Below are positions 27,894-38,674 of a stretch of 64,000 nt of DNA, piece after piece. The stretch's first letter is position 1, and each line of letters opens with the position of its first letter. Where the stretch lies: positions 186,001 through 250,000 of the forward strand of contig CAVPCZ010000025.1 in assembly GCA_963702445.1 (NCBI GenBank), written 5' to 3'. The notes under the pieces are model-generated. The model saw only the letters and a list, made by a program, of their open reading frames with translations. It had not been told where the DNA came from and did not search any database. Source of the DNA: CAVPCZ01 sp963702445 (GTDB lineage Bacteria; Bacteroidota; Ignavibacteria; UBA10030; UBA6906). The translations under genes were made by a program, and so were the position numbers.

Positions 27894-28182
27894 CCTCCGC
27901 ACCCGCTGTTTTCCGCTATTCCCCCCCCGGCCCGTACGACCACTTCAGCAGAACGAATACAGCCCACTCCGGCAGCTCACGAATGTAGTTGAGGAATTGC
28001 CTCCTTTTCCCTATCTTCCATGCGTTCTCTCTTCGGGACCCGGGGACACCGTACGGAAAGCTTGCGCTTCCCCGGACACCCTGGCAGCATTCTGGTACAA
28101 TGATCTGCCGGGCTTTTCCACCGTGCATCGGGCAGGCTACGAACACACTTTTTCACCACCTCTCATAACAAAAGGGATTGCC
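27894..28182 (+). other. Intergenic stretch, no gene found
   Basis: About 290 bases with no supported coding region on either strand. Apart from the hairpin just before it, the only signal I see is TGGTACAAT at 28093-28101, an extended -10-like sequence with no good -35 partner. It should contain the promoter of the lipoprotein gene at 28183. Confidence 0.35.
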
Positions 28183-29193
28183 ATGAACACCCCAGCACGA
28201 TTCTTGGGTCAAACCGTCTGTGCAGCGCTGGTTGCCCTCTTCGTCCTCGGCTGCGGCGGGGAGAAGAAGGTCACGCCCCTTCCCATCGGTGAGATGAAGG
28301 AGTTCCGTGACGGGATGTACGGGTTCCATTTCACACACCCGGCGGAGTGGGTCCAGGGCGGGGAATCGGGCCGGCCGCGCATTTTCAATTCCCTGGAAGC
28401 CGGACAACGGTTCCTCGATCCGCTCGGCACGTACCCGGACGGCGTCATGATCGCCGTGGATATCAACAAGACCCCGACACCCGACCAGCAAAAAGCCGCA
28501 CTGCTGGAGGAGCTGAAGAATTCCGGACGCGTCCTGGGAGTGGAAAGTGCCGTCACGCTCGGAGGGAAACCCGGAGTCAAGGTCACCTATACCGCCAACT
28601 TCAGCGCAAAGGTGAAAGAGACCGGACAGCATATCTATGTCAGCCTGGATACGCTCCTGTACGATGTGTCCATAGCCGGCTTCGGCGATCTCTACGCCGC
28701 ACATCAAGCGATCTTCGATTCGGTGCTCAGGAGCTTCACCTTCCCGCGCCCGGTGGAAAAAGGACGCGACGAGACCCTCCCGTCGGAAGCCTACTCCGAC
28801 AACGATGCAGGCCTCTTCACGTTCCAGTACCCCGAGAACTTCAACTTCATCTCCATGCCGAAGGGGACGAATGACCTGGTGCTCGGGCTGCGCGGTGTGC
28901 GCCAGGATTGCTCGATCCTGTTCCACGTGTTCGGGGCGAAGGGGTTGACGCTGGAAAAGGCCTTCGACCAGAACAAAGGCAAGTACCCCGGCGCGGCCAC
29001 CGGCAAGGCAACCATCGGCGGACAGCCGGCCCTCTCCCTCACCTATGCGCCCACCCGTGAAGTCGAACGTCGCTTCTATTTCATGGTGAAGGGGGACAAG
29101 GTGTACCGGATCACGATGGATTGGTTCAAGCCGCAGCGCGAGCAGTATCTCGCGGCCTATGACAAGGTGCTCTCCTCCATCAAGTTCAAGTGA
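28183..29193 (+). CDS. Lipoprotein with two PsbP-like halves, function unknown
   Basis: 336 residues beginning with a lipoprotein signal peptide whose lipobox is LFVLGC (Cys23), so the protein is membrane-anchored. Two similar halves follow, each starting with a motif of the form F-x-F-x-x-P-x-x-F/W: GMYGFHFTHPAEW near residue 44 and GLFTFQYPENFNF near residue 206. Each half ends in an S-hydrophobic-x-F-strand (SVLRSFTFP, VLSSIKFK). This layout resembles bacterial PsbP/DUF1795-type lipoproteins. The start has AAAGGGA upstream. YbjQ starts six bases after the stop and is probably co-transcribed. Confidence 0.7.
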   Translation: MNTPARFLGQTVCAALVALFVLGCGGEKKVTPLPIGEMKEFRDGMYGFHFTHPAEWVQGGESGRPRIFNSLEAGQRFLDPLGTYPDGVMIAVDINKTPTPDQQKAALLEELKNSGRVLGVESAVTLGGKPGVKVTYTANFSAKVKETGQHIYVSLDTLLYDVSIAGFGDLYAAHQAIFDSVLRSFTFPRPVEKGRDETLPSEAYSDNDAGLFTFQYPENFNFISMPKGTNDLVLGLRGVRQDCSILFHVFGAKGLTLEKAFDQNKGKYPGAATGKATIGGQPALSLTYAPTREVERRFYFMVKGDKVYRITMDWFKPQREQYLAAYDKVLSSIKFK

Positions 29194-29199
29194 CGGACC

Positions 29200-29529
29200 A
29201 TGGAAAAATCGCTGATCACCACGGCTTTCACCATCGACGGCTACCGGATCATCCGCAATCTGGGGGTGGTCCGGGGCATCACCGTCCGCTCCCGCTCGAT
29301 TATCGGCACCATCGGCGCCGGCATCCAGACAATTTTCGGCGGCAACATCTCGCTGTTGCAGGAACTGTGCGAGAAGACCCGGGCGGACGCGTTTTCGCTG
29401 ATGGAGCTCCACGCCGCGGAGATGGGGGCCAACGCCATTATCGGCATGCGCTATGATGCCAACGAAGTACTCAGCGGCGTCACGGAAGTGCTCGCCTACG
29501 GCACCGCGGTCGTCGTGGAAAAGATCTGA
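29200..29529 (+). CDS. YbjQ/UPF0145 family protein
   Basis: 109 residues matching the YbjQ family: an N-terminal strand ITTAFTIDGYRI, GVVRGITVRSRSI, a Gly-rich IGTIGAGIQTIFGG, and the signature AAEMGANAIIGMRYD near residues 72-87. The family forms pentameric rings once annotated as heavy-metal binding; its true role is not established. It is complete, with no frame break, and starts six bases after the lipoprotein stop. Confidence 0.85.
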   Translation: MEKSLITTAFTIDGYRIIRNLGVVRGITVRSRSIIGTIGAGIQTIFGGNISLLQELCEKTRADAFSLMELHAAEMGANAIIGMRYDANEVLSGVTEVLAYGTAVVVEKI

Positions 29530-29569
29530 CGATCCCGTGATGCCGATCGGTTCTCTTAGAGGAGGTCTC

Positions 29570-30562
29570 ATGCAGTTTCGGTGTATCCCGGTGCTTCTCT
29601 GCAGCCTGCTTCTCTGCTCTACGGACCGGCTCCCCGCGCAGGACCGGAAGATCCTGAGCCCGCGCGATTCGGTCTTCCTGTCCATCGATACCGGCGTCGT
29701 GACGGTGAACTACAGCAGGCCGTCCATGCGGGGACGGCGTATTCTGGGCGAGCTGGTCCCGTAGGACAGGGTGTGGCGCACCGGAGCCAATCAGGCGACG
29801 CACCTGCGCACCACGCTGGATATCACCATGGGGGGCGTGCCGGTGCCGCGGGGCACATACACGCTCTGGTCGCTCCCGTCCCGCACGGGATGGAAGATCA
29901 TCCTGAACAAGCAGACCGGGCAGTGGGGTACACAATACGACGAGCGGCAGGACCTTGCCCGTTTTGACGCATCACTTGCCACGCTCCCCGTTGCGGCGGA
30001 GACCCTTACGGTCTCCCTGGAATCCACCGGAAAGGCCTCCGGCCTGTTGAAGCTGGTGTGGGAACAGACCGCACTGACCGTCCCGTTTGAACGCACCGTG
30101 CATTCCCGTCCGTTAAGCCCCCCCGATTCCACACGGGCAAAGCTGAACGGAAAGCCTATCACGATCCGGTACAGCCGTCCGTTCATGCGGGGGCGCACCA
30201 TCTGGGGGGTTGTGGTGCCGATGGATTCGGTGTGGCGCACCGGGGCCAATCTGGCCACGACACTGGAAACCGGAGCCGATCTGAAGATCGGGACGGCGGT
30301 TGTTCCGAAAGGCGCCTATACGCTCTATTCCATACCTTCCGATGCGGGCATGACCCTGATTATCAGCAAGAAACCGGGAGGCACTCCGCCCGAATACGAT
30401 CCGGCCTTGGACCTGGTCCGGCTTCCGCTCAAGCTGCAGAAGTCCGGAAGCATGGTGGATCCCTTCACGATACGTCTTGTGCCCGACGGATCCCGGCAGG
30501 TGACGCTGAAGATCTCCTGGGCCGACAGGACGTACAGCACGACAATCACGTTGAGAAAATAG
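29570..30562 (+). CDS. Tandem DUF2911 secreted protein with an in-frame TAG
   Basis: 330 codons with a signal peptide ending near LPAQ and two copies of the DUF2911 domain. Copy 1 has VTVNYSRPSMRGRRILGELVP then RVWRTGANQAT. Copy 2 has ITIRYSRPFMRGRTIWG then SVWRTGANLAT (partly quoted). Codon 65 (29762-29764) is TAG inside the conserved VP-x-D-x-VWRTGAN motif, where copy 2 has Met and where other family members usually have Tyr. The frame does not change. One base change from TAC or TAT would explain it. AGGAGG precedes the ATG. Function unknown; the domain is common in Bacteroidota. Confidence 0.8.
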
Positions 30563-30611
30563 CCGCCGGGGGACATTCCGCCGCCGCAGGCATACCACTC
30601 GAAAGCGCACT

Positions 30612-32325
30612 ATGGACATCAAAGGGAAGACCGTCCTTGTCATCGGCGGCTGGGGCCTCGTCGGGTCCGCCGTCTGCAGAAAATTCATGGAAGAGCAACC
30701 GCGGCGAATCATCGTCACATCGCTCACCGAGGCCGAGGCGCGCGAAGCGGTGGCCGAACTTGCGAAGGATTATCCCGGCGCCGGCAAGAACTTCTTCGTC
30801 CCCTGGTGGGGGAATATTTTCGTCCGCGAGGAACTGAAGGATACGCCCCGCGAACGTATCCTGGGGAACCGGAAGTACCGCAAGATGATCATCGAGGACA
30901 TTCTGGATGAACTGAGCGGACCCGTGCTCGAGCGGGCAAGCCTGTACCGCCTCATGCAGAAATTCAAACCGGACATCGTCGTGGATTGCGTCAACTCGGC
31001 GACCGGGATCGCCTATCAGGATATTTTCCAGGTATCACGCCGCGTGCTGAAAGAGGTCGACAGGGTGCGGAAACGCCCCGGGAAACCGGATGCACTTCTG
31101 GAGGTCACCGAGCAGCTGCTCTGCACACTCTACGTGCCGCAGCTCATCCGGCACGTGCAGCTGATGTATCGTTCCATGCAGATTGCGGGCACGAAAATCT
31201 ATCTCAAGATCGGCACAAGCGGCACCGGGGGTATGGGATTGAACATTCCGTACACACACAGCGAAGAACGGCCCGTCACGTGTGCTGCTCTCGAAATCCG
31301 CCGTCGCCGGTGCGCACACCCTCCTCCTGTTCCTCATGGGACGCACGCCCGATGCGCCGATAACGAAGGAAATCAAGCCCACCGCCGCAATCGCCTGGAA
31401 AGGGATCGGCTTCGGCGAGATTGCCAAACGCGGAAAGCCCATCCGCCTGGAAGACGCCACACTGGACAACGCCGTGAAGCTCCGGGGGAAGCTGCACATC
31501 AACATGACGAATGTCGCCAGACCGCGGGGCGAAACCCTCCGTTCGGTGTTCATCGATACCGGCGAGAACGGATACTTCTCGCGCGGGGAATTTGAGGCCA
31601 TTTCCACACCCGGGCAGATGGAGTTTGTCACGCCGGAGGAAATCGCCGAATCCACGGTCTTTGAGATCAGGGCGGGCAACACCGGACACGACATCATCAA
31701 CGCGCTGGACAACGCCACGCTTGCGCCGACATACCGCGCGGGGTACATGTTTAACAGCGCCTTGAGCGCGATGCGCAAGCTGGAGCAGGAACACGGCGTC
31801 GATTCGGTGGCGTTCGAAATGCTGGGTCCGCCCCGTTTGTCGAAGCTGCTCTATGAAGCCTACCTGTTGAAGATTGCCTTCGGCGATATCCGGACGGTTG
31901 CGCGCACGGAAACCAGCATCCTGAGCAAACGTCTGCTCGATTTGCTGGATGCGGACGATCAGCTCCGCGCGCAGATCATCTCCATCGGCATCCCGATTCT
32001 CCTGCCCGACGGGAAGTCCCTCGTGCGCGGGAGCACCATCAAAATCCCCCCGTTCCGCGGCGAAAACGAGCTCGCCATCGGCGCGCGCAGCATCGACCGG
32101 TGGGCCCATGACGGCTGGGTGGATCTCCGTGAGCAGAACATGAAGCTCTGGCGCCAGCGATTCACGCAGATCATCCACGACACCGAAAGACTGCCGGAAC
32201 AGGAGACCAGCTCGCGCACGATGCACAACCGGGAATACTGGAAAAACATGACGGAGATCGACCCCGGAAAGATCTGCGGATGGATCTTCACCTACGAAGA
32301 AAAGGGCCGCAGGATGAAGGCCTGA
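30612..32325 (+). CDS. NAD(P)-binding Rossmann protein, about 570 residues, unknown role (one insertion)
   Basis: The N-terminus is a dinucleotide-binding fold: KTVLVIGGWGLVGSAVCRKF has the G-x-x-G-x-x-G fingerprint of extended short-chain dehydrogenases (residues 7-26). Further conserved-looking blocks are FKPDIVVDCVNSATGIAYQD and IGTSGTGGMGLNIPYTHSEE. The frame breaks at about 31,275-31,285 by one inserted base; the repaired protein has 570 residues, about twice the size of a simple dehydrogenase. The second half (from FLMGRTPDAPITKEIKP) matches nothing I can name. No membrane segment. The kinase gene starts eight bases after the stop. Quoted segments are partial. Confidence 0.65.
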
Positions 32326-32333
32326 CGCCCTTC

Positions 32334-33919
32334 ATGAACCCCGCATCTCACGAGCAGCCCGGCACCGTTGTTCCGGCCCGTATTCTGATCGCCGAGGACG
32401 AACGTATTGTGGCGGGCGACCTGCAGGCCCGCCTCCGCCGGCTGGGATACCAGGTGGCGGCGGTCGTCGCCACCGGCGAGGATGCCATCGCCGCCGCCGC
32501 TCCTGCACCACCCCGACCTCGTCCTGATGGACATCCGCCTCGAAGGATCGATGGACGGCATACAGGCGGCGGATACCATCCACCGCCGTGACGGCACTCC
32601 GGTCATCTATCTTTCCGCCTACGCCGACACACAAACCGTCGAACGGGCAAAGGTCACCGAACCGCTGGGATACCTCATCAAACCGTTCGATGACAGCGAA
32701 CTCCGGACCACCATCGAAATGGCGCTGTACAAGCGGAAGATGGATGACGACCGCCGGATGCTGGAGGCGCAGCTCCTTCAGGCACAGAAGATGGAGTCGA
32801 TCGGGACTCTGGTTGTCGGACTCGCGCACAATCTGAACAACATCCTGGCCATCATTCTGGGGTATTCCTCCCGGCTGGAACGCGTACCCGACGATCCGGC
32901 GAGAATCAGTCAGAGTGTCACCGCCATCAATCAGGCCGTCCGGCGCGGGGCGGCCCTGATACAGCAGCTCATCGGGGTCACCACCAAAGCCAACCTGCTG
33001 TTCTCTTCCGTCAATGTGAACAGGGTGGTCGACGACCTCGTCCAGATGGCGGCCGAAATCTTTCCGAAGACCATCACCTTCACCCGGAATCTCGACACCG
33101 CCGATCCGTTCATTTCCGCCGAACAAAACCAGCTGCATCAGGCGCTGTTGAACATTCTCCTGAATGCCCGCGATGCCATGCCGCAGGGAGGATCGCTGAC
33201 AATCGCCACGGAGACTGTCGACGGGGGGGCGCTGCGGAGCCGCTTCCCCCACCCGCACGGGGGCCCCTACGTTCGCATTGCCATCACCGATACGGGTGAG
33301 GGGATGGACGAGGAGACCAGACGCCATGCCTTCGAACCGTTTTTCACCACCCGGGACCGCGCCACATACACCGGTCTGGGGCTCTCGGTCGCCTACGGCA
33401 TTGTCTCGAGCCACAAAGGATTCATTGACATCGACAGCGCGGCGGGCAGCGGGACAACGGTGCTCGTGTACTTCCCCGTGGAGTCGCGTTCCCCGTTCGT
33501 CCGTTCCGGTGGCGGATGAAGCCCCCGCCCGTCCGGCGGGAGGCCGGGAGACCATCCTGGTGGTGGAAGATGAAGAAATGCTCCGGTCGCTCGTGCGGGA
33601 GGTGCTGACCCGTTCGGGCTACGCCGTGCTGGAGGCGGCGGACGGGGAGGAGGGCGCCGACATTTTTTCCGCACACAAGGAGAGCATACATCTGGTGTTG
33701 CTGGATCTGGGATTGCCGAAACTCTCCGGAGAGGAGGTTTTCGCACAGATTCGTGCCCGTGATCCTCTTGCGCGCGTGGTGTTCAGTACGGGGTACGTCA
33801 GAGAGCAGAAGACGGAAGAGCTGCTGCGGCTGGGGGCACGCGGGGTGGTGTACAAGCCCTACACCATTTCGAACATGCTGAAGACCATCAGGGAGGTGCT
33901 CGACAGGCCGCGGGCCTAG
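32334..33919 (+). CDS. Hybrid sensor: receiver, histidine kinase, receiver (two insertions)
   Basis: Soluble three-domain signalling protein, 527 residues after repair. The first receiver has ILIAEDERIV and the phospho-acceptor region DLVLMDIRLEGSMDG. The kinase has an H-box GLAHNLNNILAII, the N-box LLNILLNARDAMPQ, then DTGEGMD and GLGLSVAYGI. The second receiver has ILVVEDEEML, LVLLDLGLPKLSGEE and the KPY lysine. Frame breaks lie near 32,500 and 33,510. No transmembrane segment or sensory domain, so input probably comes by phosphorelay or a partner. Its TAG stop overlaps the stop of the convergent Sel1 gene on a CTAG palindrome. Confidence 0.88.
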
Positions 33920-35458
33920 TTCCCCTCGGAGATGACAAACTGGGGTTCTTCCGGGCGGAGCGCATCGTGCATTCTCCGCAGCGCGCGGTAGGCATCCTGG
34001 CTTCCCCGCTGGGCTCCCGCCCTGTACCAGCGCGCCGCTTCGGCCGATGAACGCCGCACACCGAACCCCTGTTCGTAGCAGTACCCGAGCGCAACCTGGG
34101 AAAGCACCGACCCGTCATCCACTCCCCGCTGCAGAACGGCGAGCGCGGCGGCGGTATCCATGGCCGCTTCTTTTTCACGCACGCTTATGACGGCAAGCCG
34201 GATCTCCGCCTCGCGGCTTCCCCGTTCCACGCCGCGGTGCCAGAGCCGCATGTGCTTCCGCCGCATCACGCTGCACCCATCGGCCGGAGTAGTACCAGAG
34301 ACCCAGTTCGTGAAGTGCGGGCAGATGATCACGATCCGCGGCTTTACGCAGTTGCTGCACGGCCTGAGCCGGCGTCAGCAGCGCCTCTCCCTGCAGGAAA
34401 AATTGCTCAAAGCCAAGCGCCATTGCCACCGCCCAGGCATACTCGGCATCCGCCTCATCCTTTCGCGCCCGCGTCTTGATATCGGCCACCACCGAGGGAT
34501 CCTGCAGGAGGCGCCAGAGCATCTCCCCGGCACGCGGCGAATCCATGCGTACGGCGCGCAGATAGTACAACGTCGCAAGCACTTTGTCGGGCCTGACGGC
34601 AATACCTTTCTCGTAACAGCGCCCGAGCAGGGCGAGCGCTTCCGGACTTCCGACTTCCGCCGCCGCCCTGATCCCCTGCAGGCTCACCGAGTCCACATCC
34701 GCCTCGTTTTCCAGCAATGACGAAAGGCCGAGCGCTTTCTTCATCTCCGGTTCGATGCCTGTGAGGGCATTTTTCAGGAGGGAGACCTGTGCCGTCTGCC
34801 CCCCCGTATCGGCTTCGGAAATGCCAAAGACCGGCAGCGGTGTCCCTCCGGACTCAGCCGGCGCATGGGCGGCAGCCTGCTGCTTGCGTTTTTCCAGATC
34901 CACAAGCACTTCCTTCGCAGGTTTGTACTTCGCCTCATCCGCCTTGCGCACCCAGTACAGCGCGCGCTCAACGTCCATGGGGACGACCATGTTGTCCGTG
35001 TAGAAGAGCCCGACGATATGCTGGGCCTCGGGCATGCCGGCCTCGGCGCAGGAAAGGAAAGCACGGAATGCCTCGAAGGGATTCCAGGGAACCCCCCATC
35101 CCTGATACAGGAAGATGCCCAGATTGAAGCGCGAAGAAAGCATGTTCTGCGCCGATGCCTTTGCAAACCAGTATGCGGCCTTTACCGTGTCCGGCTCGAT
35201 CCCCCTGCCGAGCATGTACCGTATGCCCAGTTCATGCTGGGCGATCGGGTCGCCGGCATTGGCCTTTCGTGACACGAGAAAGGACTGCCAGATCTCGTAC
35301 AGAACGTCGGATTGTTCAATCAGGGGGGGTTGCGCGACGTGCGGCTTCTTGAACACGGGACTGTCCGGCTTTTCCTGCGGCGCAGGTGATTGTGCCGGAG
35401 CAGTCCGGGGAAATCCGAGGAGAAAACAGAAGAACACGACATGGCGAGTGTACCGCAT
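33916..35458 (-). CDS. Secreted Sel1-like repeat protein (one insertion)
   Basis: About 514 residues after removing one base near 34,265. A signal peptide (VVFFCFLLGFPRTAPAQS) is followed by at least six Sel1/TPR-like units, recognisable by A-x-x-x-LG-x-x-Y-x-x-G-x-G: AQHELGIRYMLGRGIEPD, SRFNLGIFLYQGWGV, ALLGRCYEKGIAVRPD, LHELGLWYYSGRWV and ALGYCYEQGFGV. Sel1 proteins act as scaffolds. The ATG lies two bases after the stop of the upstream ABC permease, so it is the last gene of the efflux operon. Confidence 0.82.
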
Positions 35459-35460
35459 CG

Positions 35461-36718
35461 TCACTCGTACCGCAGGGCGTCAATGGGATCCAGGGTCGCC
35501 GCCTTCCATGCAGGATAGACGCCGAACACAAACCCCACCAGCGAGCAGGCGCCCACGCCGATGAACGCCCAATCCCAGGGAATGATGGCCGGAACCTCAA
35601 GCAGAAGTCCCACAACGTTCCCGCTGAGAATGCCGAAGACGACACCGATAAGCCCGCCCAGCTCGCAGAGGATGATCGCCTCGATCATGAACTGTGTGAG
35701 GATGTTCTTTCTCTGTGCCCCGATGGCCTTGCGAATGCCGATTTCGCGCGTCCGTTCGGTGACGGAAACCAGCATGATGTTCATGATCCCCACACCCGCC
35801 GCGAGCAGCGCAATCGAACTGACGAGCAGCACGCCGAGGCGGAGGTAGAGCGTAAATTCGTTGAACTGTTTGATAAGCGAGTCATTCGAGAAGAACGCAA
35901 AATCATCCTCCGCCCCCGGGGGCACGTTCCGTGCCGTCCGGAGAATGGAGCGGGTCTGTTCGATCGCATCTTCCAGCACCTCGCGGTTGAGCGCCTTCAC
36001 CATGATATTGACGCTCCGGGAGGTTTTGCCGTATTTCTGGAAAAAGGTGGTAATCGGGATGGCGCCGAAAAAGTCCTGGTTGCCGCCCAGGTTGCCGCCC
36101 TTCTTCGCAAACACACCGATCACGAGGTAGAGTGATCCATCGACGCGCACGGTCTCGCCGATAGGATTGATGCTTGGCGGAAAGATCTTCTCCGTCACCG
36201 CCTGTCCCAGGACGATAACACGCCGTGCCATGTCCAGGTCCTGCGCATTGAACGGGCGCCCGACCTCCACGACCCAGTCGTTTGTCACGAGCCCGTCAAT
36301 ATTTTCTCCGCCGATCTGGAAATTCGGGTTTGTTTTTTCCCCGTTCCATACCAGCACCTTGCCGAATTGCCATACCTCCAGACCCACCGCCGCTGCCAGG
36401 GTCGCCTTCTCACGCACCTGTGTCGCCTGTTCCAGGGTGATGTCCTTGCGGTTACGGAACCTCCGGCGGTCGTCCGGTCCCGTATTGAACGCCGGGATAC
36501 TTCTGCACCTGGAAGGTGTTCGCCCCCAGCTGCATCATCCCCTCTTCGATGCTGTTTTGCAGCACGCCAACCGCAGTCATGACGGAGATGATGGAAAACA
36601 CACCCACGGCGATGCCCAGCAGGGTCAGCACCGACCGGAGTTTGCTCGTCCGGATGGCACTTAACGCCATCTGCAGACTTTCGCGGAGATGCGCCCATTC
36701 CAGAACAAGTTTACTCAT
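35461..36718 (-). CDS. MacB-type ABC transporter permease, second copy (one insertion)
   Basis: About 418 residues after removing one base near 36,480. MacB layout: N-terminal transmembrane helix (LRSVLTLLGIAVGVFSIISV), a large periplasmic domain, and three C-terminal helices with VSSIALLAAGVGIMNIMLVSV, TREIGIRKAIGAQR and the final WKAATLDPIDALRYE (partly quoted). The start at 36718 overlaps the end of the other permease (36711) by eight bases. Two different permease genes imply a heterodimer, unlike the MacB homodimer. It lies in an operon with ATPase, membrane-fusion protein and TolC. Confidence 0.88.
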
Positions 36719-37934
36719 ACCGTAAAGCCTCCACGGGGTCCATTTTTGACGCCCGGTATGCGGGCAGGAATCCGGATATCACCCCCACCACGAGCGAGAT
36801 GAAGATGGAAATAAACACCACGGACATCGGCATTGCCGTCGGGAGAACCTGATCCACCACCAGGCTCAGGGGGAAGGCGATGGCCAGACCGATGAGGCCT
36901 CCGATGAGGCAGAGGCTGGCGGATTCGATAAGAAACTGCAGCAGGATGGTGCGCTGCCGCGCACCGATGGCCTTCCGGATGCCGATTTCTTTTGTGCGCT
37001 CGCTTACCGAAACGAACATGATGTTCATGATACCGATGCCGCCGACGAACAGCGACAGCCCTGTAATGAACAGGCCGATGGATGCGATGACCAGGCTGAT
37101 CGGCGCGAAGGTGGCGGTGAGCAGCTCCTGTTGATTGATATTGAAATCGTTGGTCTTGCCGGGGGCCAGGTTCCGCAGTTTGCGCATGATCCCTTCGAGT
37201 TCCATCTTGGCGTCTTCCAGCTGGGTCAGATCCGCCACGCGGACCTGGATGGTGACGTCCCGACGCCCGCCGAATTTGCTCTGGAATGAGAGCAGCGGCA
37301 CAAAAACCCGGCTGTCCGCTGTAAAGATACCGAACAGACCACCCTGTTTTTCCACCGTCCCGACCACCGTATAGGGATGCCCGGCCACACGGATCACTTT
37401 GCCGATCGGGTCCTCGAGGGGGAAGACATTTTCCACGATGTTGGCGCCGATCACACACACCGGACGGCCGCCGTTGGATTCCTCAGCGGTGAAGAACCGG
37501 CCGTCCGCAAGCGTGACGCCCGCCGCGTTGATGTACTGGTGCGTCGTCCCGCTCACGAAGGCATCCTCGATGCTTGCATTACCGCGGTAGACTCTCCGCC
37601 GCGTGGCCACGACCGGCGCCACCGCATCGCTCATGGTGGCCTGCCGTTCGATTTTCGCCGCATATTCCACCTTCATCTGCCGGCGGTTCCGGATCAATGC
37701 CCAATCCTCGTTGCCCACCCACGGAAACCGCTGTATGTAGAGGACGTCCGTGCCGAACGCCGCGGCGCTCCGGTCAAAGGCCCGGTTGACACCCTCGATC
37801 GCCGTGGCCATCAGGGTCACCGAGACAATGCCGATGACGATGCCGAGCGTGGTAAGCACGGACCGCATCGTGTTCGCCCGGATCGCCCGGAACGAAATGC
37901 GCAGACCTTCTTTCAACTCCGTCATGAAGTACAT
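36711..37934 (-). CDS. MacB-type ABC transporter permease, first copy
   Basis: 407 residues, unbroken. N-terminal helix in LRSVLTTLGIVIGIVSVTLM-like context, a periplasmic domain of about 220 residues, then FVGGIGIMNIMFVSVSERTKEIGIRKAIGARQ and two more helices, ending SKMDPVEALRYE (partly quoted). The ATG at 37934 follows AAAGGA at good spacing. It has the same architecture as the next gene but is clearly diverged from it, so they are paralogous subunits. Predicted role: mechanotransmission coupling of ATP hydrolysis to export of a peptide, lipid or toxic compound. Confidence 0.9.
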   Translation of the reverse strand: MYFMTELKEGLRISFRAIRANTMRSVLTTLGIVIGIVSVTLMATAIEGVNRAFDRSAAAFGTDVLYIQRFPWVGNEDWALIRNRRQMKVEYAAKIERQATMSDAVAPVVATRRRVYRGNASIEDAFVSGTTHQYINAAGVTLADGRFFTAEESNGGRPVCVIGANIVENVFPLEDPIGKVIRVAGHPYTVVGTVEKQGGLFGIFTADSRVFVPLLSFQSKFGGRRDVTIQVRVADLTQLEDAKMELEGIMRKLRNLAPGKTNDFNINQQELLTATFAPISLVIASIGLFITGLSLFVGGIGIMNIMFVSVSERTKEIGIRKAIGARQRTILLQFLIESASLCLIGGLIGLAIAFPLSLVVDQVLPTAMPMSVVFISIFISLVVGVISGFLPAYRASKMDPVEALRYE

Positions 37935-37950
37935 CTGTATCCTTTCGGGG

Positions 37951-38670
37951 TCAGGAGGCCTGCACCGCGGGCCGGCTCTTGCGTTTTGTCACCAGTTCAT
38001 CCGTCTCCACTTTGCCGTCACGCAGCCGCACCACGCGGTGCGCATGCTCGGCGATATCCGCCTCGTGCGTCACCAGAATAATCGTGTTCCCCTGGTCGTG
38101 CAGCTCCTGAAACAGCGCCATGATCTCTTCGCCGGTTTTCGAATCCAGGTTTCCCGTCGGCTCATCAGCCAGAATAATCGAGGGACGCGTCACGAGCGCA
38201 CGTGCAACCGCAACGCGCTGCCGCTGGCCGCCTGAAAGTTCATTCGGCTTGTGATGCACCCGGTCGCCCAATCCCACATGCTGCAGCGTCTCCATCGCGC
38301 GGCGCTTCCGCTCTGTGGCACCGATCCCTCCGTAGATCAACGGCAGTTCGACGTTGTGGAGGGCATCGGAGCGGGGCAACAGATTGAAGGTCTGGAAGAC
38401 AAACCCGATCTCCTTGTTCCGTACCTTCGCCAGGTCATTGTCGCCCATCTCGCTGACGTTGACGCCGTTGAACTGGTAGAGCCCGGAGGTCGGCGTATCC
38501 AGGCACCCGATGATGTTCATCAGGGTCGACTTGCCGGAGCCGGAAGGGCCCATGATCGCCACATATTCGTTTTTGCCGATCGACACGTTCACGCTCTGCA
38601 ACGCGTGCACCTCCTCCACGCCGCCCATCTCATAGGTCTTGACGATGTCCTTCAGCTCGATGACGTTCAT
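37951..38670 (-). CDS. MacB/LolD-type ABC transporter ATPase
   Basis: 239 residues with all ABC motifs: Walker A GPSGSGKST (about residues 40-48), Q-loop FVFQTFNLL, signature LSGGQRQRVAVARAL, Walker B IILADEPTG and the H-loop VTHE. Insertion pattern and neighbours place it in the MacB/LolD family. It sits 16 bases before the first permease and four bases after the membrane-fusion gene. The permeases lack their own nucleotide-binding domain, so this is the separate ATPase subunit. Confidence 0.93.
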   Translation of the reverse strand: MNVIELKDIVKTYEMGGVEEVHALQSVNVSIGKNEYVAIMGPSGSGKSTLMNIIGCLDTPTSGLYQFNGVNVSEMGDNDLAKVRNKEIGFVFQTFNLLPRSDALHNVELPLIYGGIGATERKRRAMETLQHVGLGDRVHHKPNELSGGQRQRVAVARALVTRPSIILADEPTGNLDSKTGEEIMALFQELHDQGNTIILVTHEADIAEHAHRVVRLRDGKVETDELVTKRKSRPAVQAS

Positions 38671-38674
38671 GGTC

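Noticed and set aside
28153..29685. 510-codon open frame on the minus strand
   Set aside because: Antisense to the lipoprotein and YbjQ genes, both of which have clear signal or family motifs and ribosome sites.
23753..29764. Genome-wide recoding of TAG as a sense codon
   Set aside because: rpoB, the first pilin, the kinase, the oxidoreductase and the DUF2911 gene itself all end properly at TAG, so TAG works as a stop in this genome.
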